DNA of 64,000 nucleotides from Steromphala cineraria. Lineage: Eukaryota; Mollusca; Gastropoda; Trochida; Trochidae. The translations under genes and the position numbers were made by a program. Position 1 is the first letter of the stretch, and each line of letters begins with the position of its first letter. The notes under the pieces are model-generated. The model was not told the origin of the DNA. It saw only the letters and a list, made by a program, of their open reading frames with translations, and did no database searches. The stretch is from positions 36,106,450 to 36,170,449 of the forward strand of contig OU744728.1 of assembly GCA_916613615.1 (NCBI GenBank), written 5' to 3'. Below, piece by piece: positions 53,414-64,000 of this stretch.

Positions 53414-56400
53414 GTAAGTATTTGCTTGATCTCTGATAAGATAAATTCTCATTAAGGATCTGTTAAGAAAGATATGTGAAGCAGATGATTTTATGACAAG
53501 TTTCTTTAACCTTTTACACCTTGCTTAAACCCAAAATATCATTTGGCATGGTGACATGACGTTACGTCTTTGACATCACCTTATGAATTTTATATAGAAT
53601 TATTTTCCTTTGAGTGGAGACGATGAAAGTTTATAAACAATTGTATTTAAGAACAAACGTTTCCTTTTATATATAGATACATAAATCATTAGTACTGGGC
53701 AAAGTAAACTCGGAGTTATGAATCTTACTCAAAAGAAGTTAAGGGTCAAAGCATATATGGTGCCTTGTTTTGAGCGTGAAATGGTGATTTTGCAGGTGAT
53801 TGTCACACTCGTTCCTTTTGAATATGGCATATGCTTTGTGCACAGTTTGTGTCGTCAGGATATACTGAAACCATTCAACAAGATTTCTTCTTAGAAATTT
53901 GATGTTTCTTTATTTCATGCAGAAATATATGTAAGGTTTGACCCTTAACTTTTTTGAATAGTATATGTTAACATGTGTTTTTCACCAGTAGGTCATTGAT
54001 GAAATACATCATCATTCAGAATTCCAAAATTATCATTGATCTATAATTTGTTGTCGAGTATATATAGATAAAAAACAAGTCTGGAAATGATTTGAATATA
54101 TATGTATATGGGAAAGAGTAAACATCAGATGGTTCGGACTGTATCAATTTTCTTTAAAACGATGAATTCATTTCGACCATTATGTGGGTCTTGTCAAGTA
54201 TGACAAGATACAACTGTATATATATATATACATGTAACTGTATGTATGTATATATAGTTCAACATTGAATTGTTGTTTTCCAGTAGTGAAACTAGATATA
54301 TTTTATGTATTACTTGTTATTTCATTCAGAGTTTTATTAGATATCGTTAAAATTCATAAGGATAATTTAATCGCAGAGACCCACGTATTTAACTTTCAGT
54401 TGTTTGGGTTTCAACAATTTAAAGTTAGTGAAATGAGAGATACAGAGACTTGTGACATAGTTAGCAATGCAATGTAGGACTTAACAGTGAAAATATAATC
54501 GATATTTCGAAAAGAAGAAAGAAAATATAATCAATTTTCATATGGAAGTGAGAAGACATGGACGGAATACGGATACTTCTGTTCTTAGTTAACGGATACT
54601 TGTGACGTCATGTGAAATAACGATGTTAAAAGGTTCTTCAGTTTTCGCGCATAATCATCCGATCCGGAAGACATTGTGTTGTGAAATGTACACAGTCTCA
54701 CGTAATGATGAGATGACGTCATCAGGTATTGCGTGCAGAACTCTGTTCTCGTCTGCTATTTATCCAAGCAGATATCTGTCACCAAGAAAATCATGGCTCG
54801 GAGACGGAATGTTATATCATCCAAAAGAAGAAATGATTGTTGACATGCACTTAACTGGAAAATCGTAAAGAAATTGCTATTAACTGAATATACCCAAAAG
54901 CACAGTAAATGATGCTATTTACTAGTATACCGAATACGGATTACTTTCTAAAAAGAGTTCTGTTAAGAAGCATAAAAGTTCAAAAGCGATTGTCGCTAGC
55001 TGAAAAAACTCATGAATGTAATTAGCTGCCCCGTCTTAGGACGGGGCTGCTATCAGTTTTTGTGAAGTTTCCATCGCCGCCGCCGCCGCCGCCGCCGCCG
55101 CACTCGTACTACTAGCTATAACTTTTTTCCACTAAGCTTTCCAGAACTTTTATTCATACCTTACTACTCATACCTCGGGGGAACGATTTTGACACGTTCA
55201 CTTTCAAGGTCAAAGGTCAAGGTCACGAGATATGTATTCACTCTAAGAATTCCTTGTAAACGCGATAACTTGAAAAGTTTTTGTGCTATGAAGGTCTAAC
55301 TTGGTATATATCATCCTTGGAAAAGTAAAAAAATTTGAAAAGGTTTTGGCTTCAATCCGTCAAAGGTCAAGGTCACAGCAAGTTCATGACGTACGCATGT
55401 TTTAGCGAAAATGCTTTATTTTTACTATGAACACTTTTAATCAATACATGATTGTTATACTCAATAAAAAGTCTTCAATGATTGTGTGACCTTGAAGGTC
55501 AAAGGTCAAGGTCATGAGATATGAGTTATTGCAATTCCTTGTGCTATGAAGTTTAGATTTTGTATATATTTGATAAATTAACCTTCAATGAACTTCTATT
55601 ATTGCAAATCATTTCCTACACATTGAACTTGCTCTGTACATCATTTACATAGCCTGCCGCTACATTTTAATACAATATCAAATACGAGAATTCCTCTTGA
55701 GTTGCAACGTTGTAAATCAACTGAATGCTGATTAATAACGTGTATGAACCAAAGAGGACTAAGCATACATCCTTGTCAAAGTCTACTTGCCGAAAACCGG
55801 TTTGGGCTTCAGAAAGAATATCGTTTACTTCCATTCACATTCTGACTTTGCGTTCTGTAACGATACGCTCTTGTTATTATATCGATCTGAAATATTCTCT
55901 TTCTTGAATTATGGAAGACTCATTCCTACATTCCAAGAGACGAGGAAAATTACACCTCCTTATATCGCGTTAGATAATAGCTGGATATATGGAATAAAAC
56001 GGGTTTTAAATAAAGGTTTTGTAAAATTCAGACAGAATTCCGCCGATACCCGGCCTTGTTTAGCTATAGGGAGTTGATAGCACCGACGACCTCGTTCGGG
56101 GTATTGTTTTCGAACAACATAATAGAACTGTTTCAGTCTACACGAATTAAATGATCATGGTCCATTTTGTATTCTGCTACCTTTTAATCAAATCTGTTTG
56201 TTTGCGATTCAGGGTTAAGCAAATATTTAGATTACTTGGTTCAATGCTGGAAGTTTTGGTTTTACTCTTAAAAGATATTGGACAGATTACAAAAAAACGT
56301 TTATTATCCTTCAAAGTTCAAACTTACATTGTCAGCAACTTCTGTTTCATAGACATTCCTTTGAATATTTTACAATGAGTTCAACAAAAGACCGGACCCC

Positions 56401-58092
56401 CCAAAAAACCAAAACAAACAACAACCCAAACACATACAACAACAACATAATAATCAAACCGCAACAGTTTAATATCGTGTTTGGAGGAATTCGTATTCGA
56501 GCACCACTATTTCTTTCTTGTACATTAAATAATATTTGGTATGATGAGAAAAATACAATGCTTTAGTCGTGATAAAATAATTCGATAAGGCAAATGCAAG
56601 CTACTGTGAAATTCTGCCTCGTATTTTTTCTATTTCATTTTCTATTTATTCTATTCTATTTATTCTATAGTCAAATTGAATAACTTAAATTATGATTAAT
56701 GTTGGAATCAATTAAGTTAAAATTAAGCTATTCTAAAAAAAGATAAAACAATACCTTTGCATGCTTTTTACATGGGAGAGAGAAACACTTTTTGGGAGTG
56801 ATACATTAATGTATATTTTCTTTGCATTCTTAGTGCTTGTCAAAGATAATTTGCTCGTTCTCAATATATTCCTTATTCATAAGCAATGGCGGTGCATGAA
56901 TAGATCAACCACGTATAACATTTTGTATTTGCAACAACAAACAATCATTGGACCATTTAGTAAGTTCGCTCGGTTCATATTTCAGAAGAAAACAATGAAC
57001 ACACAGATGCACGCAATGACACAAAGTCATCGGGACGTTGTTATAACCTGCTGTAAAATTATTTTTTATTTCCTCAAAGCATACTGAACTGAAAATATAT
57101 CTTATCCGTAATGACATTAAATGAGGCAGTTAGGGGTCTTCAATGAACAAAATATTTTCTCGGAAATGTTTTTGCAAGACAATGTTTTAATTGACGAATA
57201 CACATGTAGTTCCTTCGAAAACGAACGTACCATGATCAATTACGCTTTACGAATCGATTCCCAGTGGTTTTGCCTGATTGATTATGATTTCGTTCTTGAC
57301 TACATGTACGTATAAACTGGTTAAGCAGTGAGAAGAATCATCCTCTAGCATATTACTTTGGTATACACTTATATCAATAATTAAAAAAATAGATATTTAA
57401 AACAAACAAAACAAATTGTGTTAGTGACCAATTATGTGACACTTACATCTCTGAAAGAAATAAGCTCTGACTATGTTGTGTTGTTAGACTAATTGTTTCT
57501 GTTCTTTACTCCATGATTATTGGACGGTTGATTGGGTGCGCAAATACTTCTCATAGTCTCATTACTTATTCCAAAATGGGCAAACTAAATTATTTGTGTT
57601 TGATATCGAAAGCATGCTCAATTTCAAGAAATGGAACAACAACTTAAACAATCTCTGAGAATATTCCTACGTTGAAATTGATAAAAATAGAAAATCTAAT
57701 AATGCGTCTGGTAAAGAAATACCATACTTAATAAATGTATTACAATACTATTCTCAATGAGAATGATTTTACTTCAGTTGATGTTGTAACGAAGTAACAA
57801 ATTATTGTGTAAGCACACACCTTTTGTGTTTGATCACCCATCTTTGTGACTTTTTAAGTTAAGTATGTCGTATTAATCTTGGTGTTTGTGAGTCTATGAG
57901 TGACGTCACATATATACAGTGAGTTAATAACTTTCATTTCCTCTTTTTGCGATAAGTTGTGCCTGTTTAATTTAATCCATTTTTTTCAAGTATTCCATGA
58001 TTATCAAATGATATATGGATGTGTAGCTTTCATCTTTGTATTCAAATACTTTTTCATATACTTCAAGTTGCATTACATTGCCCTGATCATAG
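53414..58092 (+). other. Gene B intron 1, 4.7 kb
   Basis: The donor is GTAAGT and the acceptor GATCATAG ends at 58092. It contains the AGGTCA-rich repeat at 55025-55560. TGACGTCA octamers lie at 54603-54610, 54714-54721 and 57901-57908. Short ORFs (for example 55787-56077 and 56761-57087) have no recognisable motif. Confidence 0.55.
55025..55600 (+). repeat. Interspersed repeat with AGGTCA half-sites, copy 2
   Basis: This is homologous to 27935-28330. It has a (CCG)n run at 55075-55100 and three clusters of AGGTCA direct repeats, near 55204-55225, 55362-55378 and 55495-55518. AGGTCAAAGGTCA is a perfect DR1 and TCAAGGTCA an extended half-site. Confidence 0.75.
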
Positions 58093-58314
58093 GTTTCAGC
58101 GGTATTTCTCTATCCCTGAAGAAACCAACATATGCCTCGACGGATACACTAGATAGTAAGCATAAGGTTGTTGATGGCGACACAAACGGAGACTATAGCC
58201 TTAAATCATGCTGGGCAGCTATTTTTGGGGACATGGAACCCTACTGGATGGTGGACTTACAGGGGATGTTTCCTGTCACCCACGTCGCTATCACCAACAG
58301 GGCCAACTTCCGTC
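58093..58314 (+). CDS. Gene B exon B2: FTP lectin domain 1, first half
   Basis: The acceptor CATAG ends at 58092. The CAG seven bases later would give the wrong phase and is rejected. The donor GTATGT begins at 58315. Both are phase 1 and the exon is 222 bp. Hallmarks are ISLSLKKPTYASTDT, KVVDGDTNGDY, SCWAAIFGDMEPYWMVDLQG and VAITNRANFR. The family Asp-Cys-Cys after the Asn-Arg is replaced by Ala-Asn-Phe-Arg, so the vicinal Cys pair is lost in this domain. N-terminally it aligns well with exon A1 of gene A, supporting tandem duplication of the genes. Confidence 0.85.
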
Positions 58315-58642
58315 GTATGTTACCATAAGCATTTCAGCGGATATAACTAACTTTTTCAACACTTATACTTCGTAATTTTTAATAAGAAAAACCGAATACG
58401 CCGCATGTATGAATAATCATAACAACCAATTTATCTATCGCTTTTCATCAGCATATAAGGCAGAGGCAAATGGTTTACTAAATGGTTCAAAGTTGAGCTG
58501 GGAGACTCAAAGCGTCTGTTCCAGAATCTCATGAACAACCTTTAACAATTTTGACTATTCTGATTTAGGGGAGCTCTGTTGAAAAGAAAATGGTCAGTTT
58601 GGACGCTGATGCTGAGGTCTCATGAAATTGTTATTATTACAG

Positions 58643-58882
58643 CTGAAAGACTGCACGACATCGAGATTGTGCTGTACTCGGAGAACCCTATAGACAAGCA
58701 AGAAGCCTCCCCTACTCTGTGCAGCCTCTTCCCTGGACCTGTAGGTGATGGCGTCACTCAGGTCATCCCGTGTTCACATGGACCGGTCACTGGTCGTTTT
58801 GTGAGACTAAATGGTCGTGAACGATCAAATTCTGGTGACCGTTTCACCTTATGCGAGGTGTCTGTTTTACACATGACCACAA
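58643..58882 (+). CDS. Gene B exon B3: FTP lectin domain 1, second half
   Basis: The acceptor TTATTATTACAG ends at 58642 and the donor GTGAGT begins at 58883. Both are phase 1 and the exon is 240 bp. It encodes ERLHDIEIVLYSENPIDK, SPTLCSLFPGPVGDGVTQVI, PCSHGPVTGRFVRLNG and RFTLCEVSV. The ER of the RxDCCxER signature is kept here even though the Cys pair before it is lost in B2. Roughly the first 140 bp are about 90% identical to exon B5, and part of the upstream intron is alignable too, indicating a segmental duplication inside the gene or later conversion. Confidence 0.87.
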
Positions 58883-60992
58883 GTGAGTACTCACTCTGAC
58901 AACATTTATTGTGATTATTAGGTTCGATAAATACCACTTAAACAAATCATTAAAAGAGAGTCAAAAATATATACACTCAGGGGAAAAAGAAACGATATCA
59001 ACCTTTCAAGAGGGTAAATTGAAAATTCTATGACTAGTGAAAAAAAGGCTGTGCGATAGCCTTTTCTGTCGTGAATAAATACGCACAATTTCCTTCATCC
59101 GAATTTCATACTTCAATTGTTCTGACTGTTCAAATTCACTTGGGGTCCTTAAAAGGTTTTTCGATATGCCTTTTGGGTAGAATGCATGGAATTGGTGATT
59201 AAAAAATATGAAATGTAGAAAGTTAGAAAATATCCATACATAACATCTATGTAAATCACTTTGTATAATTATGCATATTAACTTTGTGACGTTAGAAACA
59301 AGCAAAAGCGCCCTTTCTCACTATCCTGACTCCTCCGGTAAAGGACATTTTACAACGACCAATCTTTATAGGCGTATTTTTCAAAACATCACATTAAATT
59401 CAGTTCAGGTAGCTGCTGAACACATTAAATAGCCATTTGTTACCACTCTAATTATTAAATTGATCTAACAATTTATATGGTATCATTTCATTTGCCCCTG
59501 AGTATATATATCTTCAGCAATGTTTGTGTTGATAACTTTATTTCCACCTGTGTTAAGTACTGCAGTATAATATCTATAGATATATGTACCATCAAAATCT
59601 AACTATAGTGATATACCGCTGCAAACATAAGTGTGTAGTTGAACGTCACAAGTTTCAGTAATCATGCTTGATTTATGTGGGCATTCACAGCCATAACACT
59701 AAACAACATTTTATCATATCATACTTTGGTACACTTGAATGCAAAATAATGTTTTTGAAAAATCGATTGTCACTATCATGTGTACGTGTAAGTCTTTACG
59801 TGTCATGTCTTTACATATCATGTCCTTATTCAACGTCCCTAATGGCTGAAATATTGCCCATGCGGCGTAAAACTCGTGAAATAACCTTTGATCATCAATA
59901 TCAATCATAGGTTGCATGAACAAAAAGAAACGGTTTCAGATAGCGTATGTTAAAACGGTATTCATAAGCTCAACAAACAACGAGACATGTATATTAAGAG
60001 ACGCTGTGTAACCTTTATTTAAATATTTAGATATTGGTCAAATAACTATATAACATAAATATTAGGCCAAAACAGCAACGATACACAGTTTCTCAATGAA
60101 ACTACAGCTATTGTTATGAAAAATATCCTCCCTATGTACAAGAGTGGAAACATTAAGATTGTCATTGAAAGTATATTTTCAATGCTCTATTAAAATAATG
60201 TTTTAAACAAGACATCAGTCATCATCCAATACATGCCTTTCATTGAGAATTGTAACCTTTTTTATCCTGATACAAAATGAAGTCAAAGGCATTCTTGAAA
60301 AATTGGTTTAAATAAAAAAAATAGTATTATATAATAACATCCTTTCTGCTGTGCAACTTAAGTAATATTCAATAACAACAAACAACTGTGCACGTAGATG
60401 TAACAGTTCTCATGTGAGCATTGTTAATTGCGAAAATACATCCGGGTTCTCACGTTCAGTATTATGAGGCGAGACAAGCTGCATGCTGTTATAATGAAGG
60501 ATTATGCGCACATCATCGTTTCATTTATTGTCTTACATATTCATAAATAGAAATTGCAAGATAACTTACTTAACTACCAATTCGTTGCAAGGAGGATGTT
60601 TAAACTTTGGGCTTTTACTCTTAGCTTGTGTTGTTTTACATAACAAGGGCGTACATCGAGGGAATCCTGTACCTACTAACACATCACGAGGCAGTCACGC
60701 TTCAGCGCGTTTTATTTTGTTCCCCGGCCTAATTAACCGGTGTATTTATAAAGTTGTAATTGAGCCGTTACTAGGTCGATTTCAGAAATTTTAAGTTGAG
60801 TCAATGTCAAATGGCTTTCCCTTTTTCATGTTTTACAAATAGATAACTAAGATACTTTTCTTGTAAATTAAGTTCTTCAATAACAGAACTTTATCTTTGC
60901 ATCATAAATTTGGAAATATTAAATAGATACATGTATATGTGAAAGTTCCTTTCTATCCCAAATAACAAACATTTAATAATTTCTTCAACAAG
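58883..60992 (+). other. Gene B intron 3, 2.1 kb
   Basis: It contains the MITE at 58972-59504, starting only 90 bp after the exon. The rest (59505-60992) is A/T-rich and without a recognised element. Confidence 0.55.
58972..59504. mobile_element. MITE with CACTCAGGGG ends, copy 2
   Basis: The left end reads TACACTCAGGGGAAAAAGAAACG and the complement of the right end TACTCAGGGGCAAATGAAATG. It is flanked by TA-rich sequence. The ends are more diverged than in 38740-39008, and the 530-bp interior has no intact ORF. Confidence 0.7.
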
Positions 60993-61214
60993 TTTTAAAG
61001 CGTGAAAACCTGGCGAAAGGTAAACCATCTTTTGCATCATCGGGAACTGAATGGCGAATTCCTACAGTAGTAGATGGGAATGCCAATTCGACCTTTGGCG
61101 CCGGATCTTGCTGGGAATCAAGACCTGGAGATGAATACCCTTACTGGATGGTGGATCTGCAGCAGGTGTACCAAGTGGGTTCCGTATCTGTCACCAACAG
61201 GGGCGATTGTTGTG
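60993..61214 (+). CDS. Gene B exon B4: FTP lectin domain 2, first half
   Basis: The acceptor CTTCAACAAG ends at 60992. AAAG at 61000 would be out of phase and is rejected. The donor is GTTTGT at 61215, a weaker form with T at +3. The exon is phase 1 and 222 bp. It encodes LKRENLAKGKPSFASSGTEW, then PTVVDGNANSTFGAGSCW, EYPYWMVDLQQVYQVGSV and VTNRGDCC, so here the N-R-G-D-C-C motif is intact. The His after SC that contacts fucose in the eel lectin is Glu or Ser in this position (SCWESR). Its ATG-starting ORF covers only part of the exon in another frame and is not used. Confidence 0.82.
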
Positions 61215-62222
61215 GTTTGTATTATTATGTCCTGCTTCCATTCAGTCATTAAGTAATACAGTTCTATTCTGTTCTGTCTGTTAATTTTTGGCATCTTAGA
61301 GTACCGTAAATCTTATCTCTTTGAATAATCGCCCAGGGCACAAGGACTTGTATTGCTAATAAAAACTGTTTCTAGTAAGAATACTAGAATACGATAATCG
61401 CCTATTACTAATAATACTGACAGTAGGCGATTATCGTATTTTTATAAGCAATACAAGTCCCTGTGGCCCAGGGATTGTTGAGGTATGTAAACATCGTTGT
61501 GGAAATATATCCAGTTGCTGCTGTCTTCTCTTGATGCGTCTTCTAATCATCTTAATACTTTGCATTTGCGCTCAAGATTTGAGTCATCTTATTTATTCTA
61601 GTTTTACTTAGAAAACAATTTATCAAATTACCGGATACTATGGTGATAAACAAGGACGTAACATATACACATTTTAAGATGAAGTCACTGATTGCCGGTT
61701 TTTGACAACGGCACGATTAAGAGAGTGGTGTACTTTGAAATTAAAATCAGGTTCTTTGTTGGTTATTAAAAGTTCTGTTTTGGTGACAAATAATTGCCTC
61801 CAATCGGATTTCTACCTTTATATCCCATGTATTAGTCGTAATAGAACAGAGGCTAATATAACTCGGGTATGACTGAACTGTTTTTGCTGTATAGTTGTTA
61901 TTATGTACATATATTTCAGTTTAAACTTCAACTTAAAAAACGTTGAAGATTTCTCCTGAAAAGCTGAAGATGGAAGATTACTAACTTTTCTAAAAGAATC
62001 CACAAAGTTGGATATTTTTTGTGCCTACACTATTTGACACCTCCTGAGTCCACTGAACAATCCTAAACCTGGGACCATGAGAGTTTGTGTCGATTGATCA
62101 CCATGTTCAAAAGAAAATGATCAGTTCTAACGTTGATGTTGTAGAGATAATGGAAATAATTTCAGTAAAATTTCCTATTGGAGCTATAGAGCTCAGTCGT
62201 TATGGTATTGTTATTATTTCAG
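61215..62222 (+). other. Gene B intron 4, 1.0 kb
   Basis: The donor is GTTTGT and the acceptor TTATTATTTCAG ends at 62222. It contains the hairpin 61331-61473. The last 140 bp resemble the end of intron 2 (AAAAGAAAATGATCAGTT against AAAAGAAAATGGTCAGTT). Confidence 0.7.
61331..61473. repeat. Nested inverted repeat in intron 4
   Basis: The outer arms contain GGACTTGTATTGCT (61344-61357) and AGCAATACAAGTCC (61447-61460), exact complements. The inner arms AATACGATAATCGCCTA (61389-61405) and TAGGCGATTATCGTATT (61424-61440) are also exact. The left inner spacer has about 22 extra bases. Confidence 0.8.
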
Positions 62223-62456
62223 GTGAAAGACTGCACGACATTGAGATTGTGCTGTACTCTGAGAACCCTATAGACAACCCAGAAGCCGCCCCTACTCTGT
62301 GCAGCTTCTTCCTTGGACCTGTAGGTGATGGAGTCACTCAGGTCATCCCGTGTTCTGCCAATGCTAACGCCCGGTTCGTTAAAATCAATGGTCTGATGAG
62401 AAAACGTCAAAATGATTTATTCACCCTGTGCGAAGTGTCCGTGTCTTCAGGAAAAT
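62223..62456 (+). CDS. Gene B exon B5: FTP lectin domain 2, second half
   Basis: The acceptor ATTATTTCAG ends at 62222 and the donor GTAAGT begins at 62457. Both are phase 1 and the exon is 234 bp. With B4 it gives the full canonical motif N-R-G-D-C-C-G-E-R-L. It continues HDIEIVLYSENPIDNPEAAP, TLCSFFLGPVGDGVTQVIPC, ARFVKINGLMRK and FTLCEVSV, ending SSGK plus a split codon starting with T, as in gene A where T joins GT to make Cys before the PAN domain. The next exon, expected to encode a PAN/apple domain, is not in the remaining 1.5 kb and presumably lies beyond the window. Confidence 0.87.
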
Positions 62457-62804
62457 GTAAGTACTTTCTTCCCATAAAAGATCAAATATTGTTCAAACAT
62501 AAGCAGAATGCATCATCAATAATCCTTCACCCAACGAAGTTTGTGGGGAATATTGTAAAGAGCTCCATCTGTCTGTCCGTCTACTCGTTCATAAACTCTT
62601 TCAAAAAAAACACGCAACCCCTGATTTTATGCAGTGCCGATATCAGTCTTTAACTTTTTACAACACATAGATTATAAAGATAAAACAATAAAATTTTACA
62701 TGGTGAAACAAATGTATGTACAGTATAAGGTCTCAATTTCAGAGGTTTTTATTATACATTGGACGGAAACTAGGGGGCGCTTTCTTCAGTATCTATTTTG
62801 AGGG
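62457..62804 (+). other. Start of gene B intron 5
   Basis: This follows a strong GTAAGT donor. No exon is recognised. It leads directly into the Tc1-like remnant. Confidence 0.5.
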
Positions 62805-63835
62805 CCACGAGGTGTAAGCAGAGTATTGCACCTCTTCGGAACAGAACGAAAGACGACAAATCCTTTCCTGTAGTATTGTTCAGCACTCATCCTGTAGTGC
62901 TGTGGCCAGAGCTTCTAACGTTTACGCAGGAAGTGTACGTGCACGGATATGTCGATCAAAACAGTCGCAAAGAGTTTCGATGGGGTGGATGTCGGATGAC
63001 CTGGAGAGTCACGGCATGGAGTTGACATTGGAATTCCGTAGAAAATCCACTGTTGCACTACCAGCACAAGGATTGTCCTGTTGAAACAGCTCCCTCTATT
63101 GGTCAATTATTGAAAAGAGGTGTGACTGTAAAACATCATTGATGTAGCGTTTGGACATTAAATTGCCGGAATTGATGACCAGCTGTGATCGTCCGTTGTA
63201 AGACATGGCTCCCCACACCATGACGCTCCCTCCTCCAAAACTGTCGACCTGTTGAACGCGGCTCGGTGCGAAACATTCATTTCCTCGTCTGTATATACGT
63301 TTCTTGCCGTCACGTCGGTGAAGTAGGAAACGGGACTCGTCACTGAACCAAACACGTATCCTGTTCCTTAGGGTCCATATCCTCACGTTAGTGCTCCATC
63401 TGAGACGTTGACGTCGATGTTGGCGTCTCAGAACAGGTCCGACAAATTGTCATCGTGCATCAAGATAAGCCTCACGTAAACGGTTCCTAATGGTTTGGGC
63501 CGACAATCTCCCCAAACCAGGCACTTTTGTTGCAGTGATGGTTGGTGTGGCTTGCCGATTACGTAGGTGGGTGACCCGGATGAAACAATTCTGAGCCGTT
63601 GTGGTAGAGCTTAGTCTACCACTCCGAGGACGGTCTTCGGTTGCATGGAACTGTCTGTAGCGATTCCAAAGTCGGTAGTACAGATCGTTGTTTTATTGAC
63701 ATTTAGCTGGCGGGCAATTATTCCAAAACTTTGCCCAGCCTGAATCCGACCAATGGCAATATGTCGATCTGCAATATTCAATCGGGGCATTTTAGGCCTT
63801 AATTTTTGGAGTAAACGAATTAAATATTTTGCCAA
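62805..63835 (-). pseudogene. Tc1-like transposase, full-length but broken
   Basis: This is the minus strand of a Tc1/mariner transposase in several frames. The N-terminal helix-turn-helix lies at 63640-63800 (DRHIAIGRIQAGQSFGIIAR, then QLNVNKTT). The second DNA-binding part is at about 63450-63600 (HLRNRQATPTITAT, then LSAQTIRNRLREAYLDAR). The catalytic region has FSDESRF (first Asp at 63339-63341), GGGSVMVWGAMSYNGR, QQDNPC (second Asp at 63075-63077) and HPIETLCD (Glu at 62976-62978). The spacing of the last two is near that of DD34E enzymes. Several in-frame stops (for example between IIDQ and the QQDN motif) and frame changes make it inactive. It sits in intron 5 of gene B in antisense. 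Terminal inverted repeats were not found. Confidence 0.85.
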
Positions 63836-64000
63836 ACTACGTTTCCTTTTATAAACCTCAGCTTAAACTGTGATTTTCTTGAATTGTATGTGCAGTTCGC
63901 TTTTAGCATTATGCACATGACTGTTTCGCACATTCTCGAAAACAAAATCAGGTAAAATGTCAGCTTGCGTTAATAAGGCTGCGTTTGGGACCTATGACTT
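63836..64000. other. Right edge, nothing recognised
   Basis: Non-coding sequence beyond the transposase start, possibly still within the Tc1-like element or gene B intron 5. Confidence 0.4.

Noticed and set aside
55725..56077. 96-codon ORF in gene B intron 1
   Set aside because: No recognisable domain, no splice sites in phase, no similarity to the paralogue.
58100..58314. Exon B2 starting after the CAG at 58099
   Set aside because: It would start in phase 2 and not join the signal exon or match the phase-1 rule. The TAG at 58092 keeps the frame.
62457..62653. Reading through the donor after exon B5 as coding
   Set aside because: The open frame continues by chance past a consensus GTAAGT. 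Content after it lacks FTP or PAN features, and exon A4 shows the same donor position.

Overview
This is a eukaryotic, metazoan window: coding sequence is split into short exons with GT/AG borders, long introns, and dense mobile and tandem repeats. The domain repertoire (fucolectin/FTP lectin domains followed by a PAN/apple domain), the repeat families (tRNA-derived SINEs, Tc1/mariner MITEs, AGGTCA-rich repeats, TAGCTCATCAG-ended repeats) and the A+T-rich base composition suggest a lophotrochozoan, most likely a bivalve mollusc. The taxon is inference.

Two tandem, same-strand paralogous lectin genes organise the window. Gene A is the + strand exons at 7241-7459, 26899-27138, 34833-35057, 39164-39409 and 40213-40436: two FTP domains, each split over two exons, then a terminal PAN/apple exon with a stop codon. 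Its signal-peptide exon was not found. Gene B is the + strand exons at 53362-53413 (signal peptide), 58093-58314, 58643-58882, 60993-61214 and 62223-62456. It leaves the window before its expected PAN exon. Every internal junction is phase 1 and every internal exon length is divisible by three, so the exons form a modular set. The products are predicted to be secreted, Cys-rich carbohydrate-binding proteins, though several classical fucose-binding residues are changed.

Region by region: 1-2400 is a nested foldback element (ends 331-2357) holding CRE octamers, a tandem trimer of tRNA-like units and a large near-perfect palindrome. 2375-3170 is a dead LINE 3' end abutting more palindromes. Gene A intron 1 (19.4 kb) holds a 16.5-kb structure with outward-facing inverted ends (7950-24505), a 280-codon ORF of unknown function, SINEs, and a separate TIR element with a LINE remnant (24669-26368). 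27.9-36.4 kb, in introns 2 and 3, holds further repeats, including about 17 copies of a 145-bp unit rich in nuclear-receptor half-sites. 37.7-39.0 kb holds two TA-flanked MITEs just upstream of exon A4.

Between the genes lies an apparently young Ty3/Gypsy LTR retrotransposon (43775-52827) with 819-bp LTRs that differ at three positions by eye. Its single 1672-codon pol ORF runs protease, RT, RNase H, integrase, chromodomain-like segment and an unassigned C-terminal domain, with no gag. Its 2.1-kb 3' non-coding region carries 92-bp repeats and a recurrent short hairpin that shows compensatory base changes. The window ends in a broken Tc1-like transposase on the minus strand.

No rRNA, CRISPR array, functional tRNA or prokaryote-style operon was seen.
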